Assembly (NCBI GenBank): GCA_023853785.1 | Contig: JAJIRX010000488.1 | Span: forward strand, 124,001 to 188,000 | DNA from: Psilocybe azurescens | Lineage: Eukaryota > Basidiomycota > Agaricomycetes > Agaricales > Agrocybaceae | Length of the DNA: 64,000 bases | Reading direction: 5' to 3' | Part shown: positions 44,254-55,614 of the stretch, piece by piece | Numbering within the stretch: position 1 is the first letter of the stretch | How the letters are laid out: every line of letters begins with the position of its first letter | The notes under the pieces: generated by a model | What the model saw: the letters and a program-made list of their open reading frames with translations, nothing else | Databases searched by the model: none | What the model was told of the DNA's origin: nothing | Translations under genes and position numbers: made by a program

Positions 44254-45363
44254 TTAAAACCTGCTAAATAGAATAGTGTGGGTGAACAAATTGCCATAGT
44301 GGTCATATGTGCGGCCTATAATGACGCCAATAACCAGAGTGAAGAAGAAAGGGAGGAGGGCGAGAACCGAAGAGACGAAATGTCTGTATTGAGAATCATA
44401 CACTCCGATTAAAAACGGAGCTTTACTAGTTTCGGACCCGGTCAGCGCGAGCCGAGCTATCTGAGGTGCTATCGTCGTCGCTACCGAAAGCTTCGGGTTG
44501 GAGCCGACGATGGCTATCTTGGAGGCTCGAAGACGCCCCAAAGAAAACACGAAGGGAAACCCCAGTCCAAAATTTCGCGAAAATGCAGGGAGGCCGTCCA
44601 AGCTGACTATGTTATGTAATTGCCACCAGTGCCTCATTCCTTTGGGGTTGACATTTGAATCATCTGCCGGCGTATATATTGACGGTGGTAACAGGCCAGA
44701 AGGCACGCTTGTAGAATCGTCTTGGTCAACAGACTCTTTTTTCGCTGCCCAGTCCATGAGTTGCGTTCTGTGCGAAAGAAACTGGTAATATGGAACAGCA
44801 TATCCACACGTCTTGTTGCAATATGAGAACATGATATCAAAAGGATGAAGGAGCCAACTTACGGTGCCAACTTTAGTAACATCCATGCCTATGACGGCGC
44901 GAGATCCAGCGAGACGTTGCTCAGATGTCACAAGCGCTTCGTACTCTGGCGTTCCAAGCTCATAGAAGAATCCTTCAAAGAGGCATTAACATCGCTCGCC
45001 TCGTGCATACAGAATACCACCACCTTTCCCATAAAGCCTTACAATTCTAGCTGGACCCTCAAAAGCGTGGAATAGGATAGTGATTCGTCCATTCTCCCTT
45101 ATATGTGCCACAGTTTCAGCGCCTGATGATTGTGAATCAGCATGAAAGCTTGGCTAAAGAAGAATAGGGACATTACCTGTGCCAGAGAGGTCTTCGTACC
45201 AGACTCTACGCGAATTAACCACGTGGAATGTTCCTTTGATGCCCTTCGGCGAGATATTAACATGTCCGTCTGACGATAGGGGTGCAGTCGCCACCCAGAA
45301 CATCTGCTGCTGTAGCATCCATTCGATGAGGTAGTCGGGAATTTCTTGGAGGAATTGGCCCAT
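44254..45363 (-). CDS. Pyridoxamine 5'-phosphate oxidase-like flavoprotein with C-terminal membrane anchor
   Basis: The split-barrel FMN-binding fold is suggested by IEWMLQQQMFWVATAPLSSD, HVNISPKGIKGTFH, RRVWYEDLSGTG, and after the first intron AETVAHIRENGRITILFHAF, RIVRLYGKG, GTPEYEALV, SRAVIGMDVTKVG. A later exon has CGYAVPYYQFLSHRTQL, typical of the fungal group of this family. A long C-terminal part, proline-rich then FGLGFPF, ends with one strong hydrophobic helix (SSVLALLPFFFTLVIGVIIG), so the protein is probably membrane-attached at its C-terminus. The start MGQFLQEIPDYL at 45363 is chosen over an upstream Met because homologues begin near here. Exons join without frame breaks. The true substrate is unknown. 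Confidence 0.8.
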
Positions 45364-48300
45364 TAGAAGGATGTTGAGGGTGTTAAGGCAAGAAAGCAAC
45401 TCGGATAACGACTCGAGGTAAGGTCCGAGGACTAGAGGTGCGAGGCTGGGACTTTAAGCGAAACGTCTTCGTAAAACTTAAATAGAGTGCTTTATAGGAA
45501 CAGATGTGTAAGATGGAGAGATCATACTCGATTGGCCTCCTTTCATCTCTTGTGCTATCGGTCAGCGACGAAGTTTGGGGTGATCAGGCTCGGAGGAAGT
45601 TACTTAATCGTTAATTGAACACGAGATTTGAGAGCAAGATGGACAGGCCGCGTTATTATGCTCCATCCGAGTTCTTTGGGTTCTGCCGCCGGTGATACGA
45701 GAACCGCACTGTCATAGGAGGCGATGCCACCAGGGCCTTTCAGCCTAAACCGGTAAAGAAGCATGATTACTATTGAAAGGTAATGGCTTAACCCCGCATA
45801 TGTGTTGGCGGAGTGTGTTCATGTCACCAAACTCGGTGCTGCTGTGCCGCAAGGATACCTTTGAGGCTTCCATAGGTAGGTCGCTGCAGTATCGAGGCGT
45901 GGAAACCTGAGAAATTAGAATGAGGGGCCATTTGAAATAGGAAAGCTTTTACTGACATTCGTGCGGACTACGGACATAAATCTCTTCATGCAGCTTGCCC
46001 GGTATCAAGGGATGGAAGCGCTTAAAATATAACAACACCTGCTCCAGAAATGCTCCCGTGTCCTATGGCTGCGTGACAGGGGCATATGGCATATATACCA
46101 GTAGGTATGACCGGGTACGTAAAACGGGAGGCAGTAGACCTTTCTCCGGGATCATGATAATATGGCTTCGTGAGAGCTTGAGGAACCTTGGACATCCTGA
46201 AATATCTGCGGTATTCCGTCTGGACAAAGCTTAAATCACTTCTTCTTAACTGTGAAATGCTTATAAATTCGTGTGATGCCTCAAGATAGCCAAATAATGT
46301 TTGTATTTATCACAAATTGAAAAGACCCGTCTTTGAATCACTGAGGCGGAAGAGTAGACTTGATCGACGTCCTTGTCGCCGGTCAACTACTGCACTCCTG
46401 ACGCCAAGAGTAGGGTGTCACGGATAAATTTGGATATTTATATAGGATATATCATTACTTCAGACTGCGGAATCAGGACTGCATGTAGACTCTTTTTCGA
46501 ACACCATCATATTCTTGTGATATTCTCACAGACTGACGAGGGAGGCCGGTTGTTATTGACCGGTGTTAACATTGCAATCAAACAACCTTCGCCGTTTTTC
46601 TTGGCAGGAGGTGCGGGGACTTCAACGATATTTTGCTCCGTAAAATGATGAAACAAGCTGAGGATCTACGTGCAAGACGAGTCTATCTGCTACTAGCGAC
46701 GGAACCGACTATGAGGACTCCTGAAAAGAAATTGACTCGTCCCTTAAAGAAGCTTTTTATATGAAATTTTCATATACAAGACCTACCAACTGAAGTTAGT
46801 GACTGAATTTCGAAGAGATAGATGTTTGGGTGGCATGACCTCTGGCAAGACCTGACGGTTATAGATTATATTTACCAAAATACACCATCTTCTCATGGCA
46901 CTGCCTAGTTTTCCAGGTTGACGCCACCAAACATATTTTTCCCTGGTGAAATGATATCGACATTGACCATTTAGTCCTTGTGCGTCGAGCTGAAACAACT
47001 TAGTTTTACCTCATCTTTGGGTTTGTTCTAGTTGAAAATTTTCTTTCAGTTAGAATCTTGTGATCGAGGCAGCTGACGTCACATTTATCTGATCTCCTAA
47101 CTTGCCTTACCCCCTAACTCTATTATAGCAGATAGCTTAAGTTGCCGTTTCATTGGATGCGAGGATACGGGTTCAAAGTGAACCCGGAGGAGACTTGGTT
47201 AATCTTACTTCCCGATTGCGCGCTGCTACCCTTCGTTTTCAACTTCATCTGCGAATAGATCGGTCAATTTCATAAGATGTGATGATATACGCTCCAAATC
47301 ATAGAAATGGTATTACTTGATGCTTATGAACATGAATCCAAGATTGCTCATTCATAAGAATTGATCAATAATCCGTCTTAGTGCGGCAATAAGGTGTGAG
47401 ACATGGCAAATTTTTCTAACCACGGTATTCGAGAATTGAAAGGCTCCAGGACACGCGTTGGAATCGACTTCGAACTGTGAAATCAACCGAAATACCCGGC
47501 ATGAAATGAAGTCCCTTACTGACTCCAATGGTTCCCGTCTGATTCTCCATTTGCGCCTTCCATGACTCATTAGCCATCTGGACGTAAGAATCAAAGTATG
47601 TACACGAGTACCAGAAACGCAGTGCAAGGATGGGAACTCATGTGCATCTCTGTCAACAGGTAATACGTACCAATATTGCTGTATCCTATTCGTCTGTCTC
47701 CCTGTCTATTCAGCGAGTGACCATTCTTGGTATCTGATGACATTCTTTTGGAGAATCGCCGAACACCTCCATTTGAATCAATGCATGAAATTACTAGCCA
47801 TTCAATCTTGGAATAGCATGTCCTGTAGATATCCCGAACGAAAAGATCGTTAAATTCTGTATACTGGAGGCTGAAACAGGTACCTAGCGGCATGACTGAG
47901 AAGGAGGAGGATCTCGTTTACGGAACAAACACATCGGACACCGTACGGCGTACGGTTCCCCGGACGGTCCGGTGTCCTCACGAGTGTGTGCCTCTACCCA
48001 CTGTGACACAGAGGTGACACACTCTCGACACGCTCTGTTCATCGAGCTCATCGAGCTCACCGCTCTTCACAAGGTGCGCAGCGCCGCAGAGCTATCAAAA
48101 TCCGGTCCATGTCAAGCGCGTCGGTATGGCAGACAATAGATGCTTTGTATATAAATACAGAAAACTAAAGTCGGCACGGAGTATCAGCATTAAAGTTCGT
48201 TCTCTTGAATTATCTTCTAGGATGGCCCATACGCAATGTGTGCATTAGAGGTACTACGTACCAGTGCGCGCAAAGACAAAACGACCTGATTTAGAGTGTA

Positions 48301-48373
48301 CACTTTGACAGGGCCCAATTACTAGGTCGTATTTTTGGCTGTGCCATTATGGTTTTCTTAGGTACACTGTGAT
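45364..48373. other. Gene-poor stretch with possible gene remnants
   Basis: No confident gene. On the minus strand 47400-47640 reads MANESWKAQMENQTGTIG joined by a possible GTCAGT...ACAG intron to EVDSNACPGAFQFSNTV, and 46910-46980 reads VDIISPGKNMFGGVNLEN before a stop. These look protein-like but could not be built into one gene or assigned to a family. A GC-rich hairpin region lies at 47935-47985. Confidence 0.35.
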
Positions 48374-48616
48374 TTACACTGATAAGAAATATATATCGAT
48401 AAAGTCGAGGTATGACTGCATGTGGTGCACAACATCTGAGTCTGGGAAACTGTGAACGTTTGAACTGTGAAGGTGACCACCAACGAGCAACCGATGAGTG
48501 AATGGAAGAGGTATAAATGGACAAGTCGGGATATCACAGCCAGTCACAAACCCCGCAACCCAATGAGGGCCTACCCCCAGTACGGCAACTGGTATGACGG
48601 AAAGTAGGGCCTTCAT
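48374..48616 (-). CDS. Hypothetical small protein with signal-peptide-like N-terminus
   Basis: An 80-codon frame from an ATG begins MKALLSVIPVAVLGVG and has two cysteines in CDIPTC. The hydrophobic start would suit a small secreted protein. No homologue is recognised and no splice sites are needed. It could be a chance frame. Confidence 0.22.
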   Translation of the reverse strand: MKALLSVIPVAVLGVGPHWVAGFVTGCDIPTCPFIPLPFTHRLLVGGHLHSSNVHSFPDSDVVHHMQSYLDFIDIYFLSV

Positions 48617-49391
48617 ATGTTTCCGTAAACGAGATCTTCCGTGGAGACATAAGATTCCGCAAAGGCTCGCCGGCGGGATAAAGCTGAAAATAGATGTGCA
48701 TTTTGATCGCTAAGTTTCAATTATCTGTCTTGTGACCCATACTTAGCACCCATGAAGAAAAAATCAATTCAACGCAATGGGGAAGTTATTTCCTTTGTGC
48801 CCTACTTGGGAGTCAAAGAACTCTGATTTTTAAGCAAAGCTTAAAGGGCCTTGAGAATCGTCATGCAGAGTTTATGTTTCAAGATTTGAAATATTACTTG
48901 CTAAGATGTGTTATCGTCGTTAAGACGAAAGCAGCCATCCAAACAGTGGAGTATATATTTCCGAGCGTGCTACTTAAGCAACCACGAGTACAAGTAAAAA
49001 ATAATGAGACGAACAGTAAGATGAATCATAAGAGAGATAAAGTAATACGACTCTATATGAGTCGCAAATGCCGTACAACCAATGTACAGCATAAGCTCTA
49101 GAGGGTAATGATCAGGGGTGTAGTGTGGAAAAAGGAAGGATATAGGTAAAGTGTACATGAGATCGAACCCAGGATAATAAATGAAAAGATAAATTGATAA
49201 TACAGTCGACGCCGATAAATGCCGAAATGGGATTGGTGGACGTTGCTTTCCGATTTGAGTCAATGAGAGAGAGAGAAAAGATAGAAATACAGAAGAGGCA
49301 GAGGCATAATGGGATAGAGTTGTCCACGGGAAGAGTGAAGCAGTAATCGTCAGAGAGAAATGTCAAACTATAAAAAAAAAAAACATTTGGG
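48617..49391. other. intergenic, 3' side of the zinc-finger gene
   Basis: No gene recognised. There is an A12 run near 49372 and a purine-rich GAGAGA stretch near 49263. Confidence 0.4.
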
Positions 49392-50863
49392 CTAGATATT
49401 TTCATCAGCTGCAGGCCTAGAAACGACTTCATCTGTGGGGGTCAGTGGCCCCTCCAAGTATTCGACCCAAGAGTTGAAGTACGCTGGCGCTGTGGAGAAA
49501 TCAAACGGGCACTCCTCCACTTCCACAACCCAGGGGATTTCCTGCTCGACGGCGACGTTCGTGTAACATCCATCGTAATGGCCCGCGACGTCGAATGCGT
49601 CGAAGGTCATCAAGGGGATGTTTTCGTCCGTGTGTTCGGCTTTGAGTAACGGATAAGACGTCGGCCAGAAAGCATCGTCAATCATCGAAGCAGTTGCAAG
49701 GTACTCATCAACGGACAGCAAAGCTGGGTCGATTGTCAAGCATTCCTCAAGCATACTTACGTCCATGTCGTCGGAGGGAACAGAGGGGATGACAATGTCG
49801 GAAGATAGATAGTCGGAATCCTTGAAACCGATAGCTTGATATCCAGGGGCGGATTGTACGGTGTACGAAGGGAATTGAGGGTACGCCTGGTCGATGGCGG
49901 TTTGACACTCAACCTTGGAGTCGCCCCGTTTTTGTTGGGTATTCGCGGCAATCTTTAGGTCTGCGAGCATTTCAAGGGTGAAATATTGATGATCGGAAGT
50001 CATGTATTGAATGCGTCTGGAGGCCCGAGCAGCATTTTCTCGTTGAATGACCGAAATATCCGGAAGTGAGAAATCCGACGAGGAAGAGGAAGAATAGGAC
50101 GGTGTTGGGGAAACTGATCGAGAGGAATCCGTGTCCGAGTCGCTAACATCGGAGAGATCAGAGAGGTCAGAGAGTGTATCGGCTGCAGGGGTGGAAACGG
50201 AGCTGGATGTCGACCCCATTGGGAAGCTTGCAAACTGAGTATAGCTTTCGCGTGGCATGCCCTCCTGTGCCGAGATTGTGCGACGGACGGTCATAGGAAC
50301 GCAGGAAGGGACGTGTTCCTTGGGCTTTCGTGCTCTGCGTGCAACCTGACGGGGTTTGTACTGGTGTCGTGCTACGCGGTGACGGTGAAAGCGGGAAGGA
50401 TCGTGACATTTATAGGAGCAATCTGGGCATTGCTTATTCGCTCCCGCACTAGAATAACTATTAGCGAGCGTTGCTAGGGTCATTGAATTTTCTTACTGTC
50501 CGTCAGTGTGCACCTTTAGACCTGATGCCGTGTGCGACGAGAATCTGCAATTAGCTTCTGGGCAAAAATGCGTCCTAAGAGAATTGTAAGAGAACAAGGT
50601 CAGCAAAGAAACAATAAAGAAAAATCCATATAGGAAGAAAACAAAATCACTCACCTTGGGCCATGGGTATTTAAATGGCGTTTCATGTCGGAGGCGCGAT
50701 TAAGAACCCTGCCACAGACAATACAAGGAGCGCTGGGTTCGGCCTGAAAGGAGGACAATAACGGATAAGTCACATGATAAGACCTGAATGAGAAAACACG
50801 TGCGCGAACTGACCTTTTGCGATCTCGTCGAGTGGCACTTGGAGCGGACCGGACTGCAGGCAT
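49392..50863 (-). CDS. C2H2 zinc-finger protein, probable transcription factor
   Basis: Three zinc fingers are built from four exons. The first is CIVCGRVLNRASDMKRHLNTH. The second starts CPEANCRFSSHTASGLKVH. The third is CPDCSYKCHDPSRFHRHRVARH. They are followed by a basic patch (KPRQVARRARKPKEH), then a Ser-rich region with repeated SDLSD units (LSDLSDLSDVSDSDTD) and a long acidic C-terminal half (EVEECPFDFST) that could activate transcription. The start MPAVRSAPSATRRDRK at 50863 precedes the first intron. The last exon is long (about 340 codons) and open throughout. Location should be nuclear. Targets are unknown. No frame breaks seen. Confidence 0.85.
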
Positions 50864-51286
50864 CGCAAGTGAGAGGAGGTAGGTATTGATAGAGAGTTAG
50901 GTAAGTTGTATGAGGTTAGACTTTCGTCCTTAGAGGAATACAATTTAGATTCGGGTCGGGACGACTTGAATCGAGCTGAGAGATGTCAAAGATGATGTCC
51001 ATCCACCCTGCCAATCGCTCAAAACTTATACAGAAAAAAAAGTAGGTGGATTGGTTTCGCTTAAGATGCTGGTAATTACCATATTAGACCGTTCTGAAGT
51101 ACACTTGCCCTGCGAGGGAAAAGTGATGTGCGCAAAGACCATACATGGTAACAGAAAAAAAAAAGTCTTAGCCAATCCGCCCACTGCCACCGATTTTCTA
51201 AACTTACTGAGTATAGAAGGTGACTCAAGGTGACATAGTGAAGGACCAAAGTATTCTCGGCTTTTTTCAACACATGATTGATTATA

Positions 51287-51630
51287 GGACCCCTGAAAGT
51301 ACACTTGGAACCCAGATACAAAAAGTCCAAATTTTGCGCGGAAGGCTATGGTCAATTTATATCTGGATTACTCAAAATCTTACTGAAATCTCTATTTACA
51401 CTTTTTCGGCGCTACGATGCCTATTTTTCCCTCAGCGAGTGGAAACTGAAATTAAGAGCCGAGACGATGGACAATGAACCAATTTGGCCCACAGCCCATC
51501 TACAAGCAGGTCTTGTGTTCAATTCACCGACCTGCACCTAATTTTTTCCAGAACTGGAACTGGGTTGGTTGGCTGGTCCTAATTTCCATCCGTATTGGGA
51601 TCTGGGTTCGAAATGTAGTTTCAGGGGTCC
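51287..51630. repeat. MITE-like element with 31-bp inverted ends
   Basis: The left end GGACCCCTGAAAGTACACTT at 51287 continues to CCCAGAT at 51317. It matches the reverse complement of 51600-51630 at 28 of 31 positions. The interior is 282 bp without coding potential. No target duplication is clear. A weaker partial copy of the end (CTGAAGTACACTTG) lies near 51094. Confidence 0.5.
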
Positions 51631-52187
51631 TCTGAGATTGTACGACCATGGAGACCGACAAGGAGTGGCACAAAGAGAGATTGGACTGTTAAGGAAGGTC
51701 TCTTGTTGTATTATATTTGTTCAAATTTTACGAGTCCCAGATCTAAAATCGAACTCTGCAAGGGCGGAGGTATCAAAAGTAAATAGACATGATGGTAATT
51801 TTAGACTTTGACACCCGTACACTCAGTTTAGCGCTGTACGTAACTTTTCCAGGAGTCAGAATAGAATCGGATTGACCCACAAAAATCAATATAACTGAAA
51901 GCACGTGATACACTATTAGATAACAGATTGGATAACGCTGGTCAAGATCCCAATAGGTCCAGACGGAGCCCAGTTGGGTCCATGCTCGGCCGCCAGTCAA
52001 AACATGCCAGTCTATGGATCGGGGTAGATGTCCAGTCGTTAGACCTACGTGTGCGGCTTTAACAAGAATATGATGTAAGCACATTTTTTGCAGCGCATTT
52101 TTGCCAGTGACCAACCGCGCGACAAGTTGACCGTCTCGCCTGTCATATCATTTTTGGAGGTTGTTTGCGAAGTGGAAGAGGAATATT

Positions 52188-52364
52188 ATGAAGTCAGTAC
52201 AATTAGTGGATCTACTTGAGGACCATCTTGGAGGTAAGAAGGTCACAATTGAAGCATCTGTCGAGTACGATGTAAGTATACCCTGATTATGACAGTTAAA
52301 CAAAAACACTTGGAGACTCTTACTTTAGGCGGAGAGGTCGCTGAGTGGAGTCAACGTCATCTGA
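52188..52364 (+). CDS. Weak candidate for a tiny two-exon gene
   Basis: Exon 52188-52271 begins MKSVQLVDLLEDHLGGKK and ends at a consensus GTAAGT donor. A TTTAG acceptor at 52324-52328 leads into a short in-frame end (AERSLSGVNVI). The product would be 39 residues. It has balanced composition but no recognised family. It may be chance or the remnant of a larger gene. Confidence 0.18.
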
Positions 52365-52634
52365 CGATAACAACCGGGCTCATTTCTCTGCGTATTGCAT
52401 GGAGCCCGGAAATAAGTTTGCATTTCGAACACAAGAATTCATTGTATAAAGAGATACCAGCAAAAAAAATAATGAGGCCATGTTTACAAAGTTAATCATA
52501 GAAGCGCGAGTGCGACGATGCAACGGCCCCAGAAGGAAAGTTCAGTTCGATAAATACTCGGCATCCTACGCGTCGTCATGCATAAATCAAAAAAATATAC
52601 TCTTTACCAATTCCTTACTTTTTGCTCTTTACTT

Positions 52635-53532
52635 TCAGATGACGCCAGGAATAAATTTGCGCGGGACCCTGGCCGCGTACTGATCCCACTGCGCACCAAA
52701 CGTGTCTTTCAGCACTTGATCCTCCGCTCGCAATCGTATGCACATCCCACGAAAGGCGAACATGCATTTTGAACACCCAAAAGCACGCGACGATAAAGCC
52801 TATCGGTGTCCGGACGCCGTGTTCAGCCGTCCACGTTCCTGGAGCACCCAGAACAAGTGTAGCGCCTCCGAGAGTTAGGTAGACTCCCGTGTAGCTTGGA
52901 TGCCGTACCCATGCGTATGGGCCATGTGTAACAAGCTCGTGTTTGGGTCGAATAGTGATCTCAAAAGTGAAAAAGGGACCAAGCGATCTAAAACACCTGT
53001 GTCGATGGAAGGAGAAAGTATCAGCAGGTTTATGTAGGGAAGGGCACGACCTATTTACCATGTACGCAGAACAGCTGCTACAATAGCTGATATTCCTCCA
53101 ACTATCATTACGGCATGGACCCCTTCAAATGAAGATGTGGAAATCTTTCCGGCACCGCCACTCCTCACATGTTCGAAGGAAAGTTTATAGTAGATGAAAC
53201 GAGACAGTTCAAGACGATATTTAAGACGTTGACGATGACGCCCATCCAGACCATGCACTGCAAAACCAAACGTATAAGACAAGCAAAGCAAAGAAAATAA
53301 ACATTGCTAAACTAACTTTACTGCAGTAGGTAATAGACTGCACGAATCGCTCAAACAAGGTTTCTGTCCCTTCGGTTCCCGAGCAGCACTCGTCGCTTTT
53401 GACAGATGGGTTTGGGGGAGACAATGAGAGGTGCACGGATACTGCGGTGCCAAGAAGTAGGCAGATGTTCATCGAGGATGCGATCCATGCAGCATCTATA
53501 AAATCGCGGTATGCGACAAGTGGAAGAGCCAT
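52635..53532 (-). CDS. Isoprenylcysteine carboxyl methyltransferase-like protein
   Basis: ICMT (Ste14) enzymes methylate the prenylated C-terminal cysteine of Ras, Rho and a-factor type proteins in the ER membrane. The conserved C-terminal block is present: RPKHELVTHGPYAWVRHPSY (the substrate/SAM-binding RHPxYxG signature), hydrophobic strands, then RLRAEDQVLKDTFGAQWDQY and VPRKFIPGV. The N-terminus from MALPLVAYRDFIDAAW carries several hydrophobic segments, with at least two introns. One extra base in the A4 run (plus T4 at 52767-52770) breaks the frame between WVFK and CMFAFRG. The length, about 220-240 residues, is normal. Several such genes per genome are usual in mushrooms, so it need not be the main Ste14. 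Confidence 0.82.
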
Positions 53533-55614
53533 CGGGCTGAGACTATTCGCGTTCAAAGTGGCAGTAAACGAGGCCCCTGACCAGAGAGAGGAAGGGGAAA
53601 GAGAGCGAGTGAGCGAAAGTTTTAGACTGCAAAGATGAGGGGACGAGATGAAAATTCTCGAGTCCGACCACAGTGGACTCTTCCTTATAACTTTGTGCAT
53701 CGCAGCAGTAATCCAATCGAATAGACGCAGCCGTCCGTGTTCTGATTGCGTCAAAACCAAATCAAACCCACCCGACCGTCGGTTTGACTATCCTTGACCC
53801 TATTCGTCGATTCTTAGTTACTTCCGTTTCGTTCAAGTCAACGGCGAGGGCCCGGTGAGGGTCGAGAGCTCATACGACTTGCCTACAACCGTGACGCGGT
53901 GTCAATTCGAGGTGGGTTCGATTTCTATTCTTGTTTGGGGTGTGTTTTGGGCCATGGTCCAGTACCCTCACAGCAATGTGGATCTGAGAAGGGGTTATGG
54001 TCGACTTCATAGCACATAACGAGCATTGGGGTCTAATGCTTTCCTTGTGCGAGCATGTACCAGATTCTCAAGTCCAGTCCAGTCCTTAGGCCGGCTCTCG
54101 CCTTCTTCATCCCACGATTCTCCATCTGGTTCGACTTCTTGAAGAAAGTATTAGACTTATCCGCGTAGACTGTCAGGCAAATAGACTCATAAGTACTTCA
54201 TCAGCTCCGCGAGAAGAGTTGGGAAATACTGTATAGAAGTATCTAAACACGGTGATTGTGAAAATCGATCGCACTGGAACTGATAGTTTGGAGAGTGTCA
54301 ATACGCTTTATGCAAGTCTTGTAACCCCTAGCGCCTAGAATCCGTGTCAGCATCGCTGTGTTTCGATCATGCTTGGCCCTCCATCCCCATAGTCGAGGCT
54401 CGTCAAAGTGGTTCGATTGGTCTAAAAGGTTACAGTTCCTCGAAAATGAAAAAATGCTGGGTGACGTCCTCGGTCGGATTCACCGCGTCGACGTCAGCGG
54501 AGGGAGGAAAAAGTAGCATGTATATGACAGGCATAGCGGAAGAACGCCCGAACGTAAGTACAACGTCATTGTTGTTCCTAGTTTGCAGAACGGCTCGCCG
54601 TGTATATGATCGCGGAGGGAGAACTTGTGCGACCAGCCGAAAAGTTGGTCCTGGGGCTGAATGGTTTTGCTGTGTCCGTTACTTGTGCGCATCGTACACA
54701 TCATGTTGACTAGCTTTAACCTTCGAAACTAGGCCTCCAAACCGCCGGCAAGGGGTCTCACTTCACCGTCCTTAGTTGATTAGAAGTGACCAAGGACGTG
54801 AAACGTGTACCTGGAGGTACCGCGGCATCGAGGAATGCATGAAAGGCAAATTGCTAGACGAAAGCTTTGAGAGAGGAAGAACGTGTCACAGGATCAAGGA
54901 TCCTAAAGTCTGGAGCCAATTGGGGGCTAATCGAGATTATCGACGTAGAGGCGTGACCTGACTCAATTCGAGGGTTCAGAGGAGCCTGAATCGCTTTCCG
55001 CCCGGTACTCGTTGATATCGATATCGATATCGACACAGCGATAAAAACATACCAAATCGAGACGGGTATGCGAACATTCGCCCCGGTATGGTTTAAAACG
55101 TCGGACCGTTCACGACAAGGCCCTAACCCAACGTAACAACGCTTGCTTCGTAGAGGCGGATATAGATGCTTATTATACACACGATCCTGCGTCTCATCTC
55201 CGCCAGTCCAGTGTCCTGCAAATTTGAACTGAACCATTCGACATGACATCAATCCTTCATCGATTAGAGACGTTGGCCCAGTGTTGGAGATATTTTTACG
55301 ATTGTCATCTTGAGGAGGATCATGAGGAGAATCTCCTTGCCCTGTCTATGTAAACACATGAGCCTTCGAGAAGTGGCGATGACACTGGAATGCAAGGTGA
55401 CGGCACGAAATGGGCCTTCCGGGAAGTAACGGTCCGCTAGAAATATTTGGTATAGGAAATGTTGGCAATGAGGGCAATGATTGAACGACATATCCAGTCT
55501 TGTGATGATCGCGAATTTCAGTGCGTTTTGAGCTAAGCGTCGCGGAAAACGTTGATATCCACAGATATAAATATTCTAATCCCAAAGAAACTTAACATCA
55601 GCGAAGCCCCCAAG
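53533..55614. other. Intergenic between ICMT-like and GDSL genes (divergent)
   Basis: A 2-kb divergent promoter region without a recognised gene. A short GATATC repeat (three units) lies at 55014-55035. Open frames at 54344-54709 and 54854-55252 have no domain. Confidence 0.45.
55566..55573 (+). promoter_or_regulatory. TATA box of the GDSL esterase gene
   Basis: TATAAATA about 42-49 bp before the ATG at 55615. Confidence 0.5.

Larger units (their letters stand above)
50864..52634. other. intergenic with short inverted-repeat element
   Basis: Holds the zinc-finger promoter, a MITE-like inverted repeat (51287-51630) and a weak two-exon small frame (52188-52364). No confident gene. Confidence 0.4.

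Noticed and set aside
53838..53935. tRNA-like segment with GGTTCGATT
   Set aside because: The bases flanking the T-loop-like string do not pair into a T stem and no acceptor stem closes.
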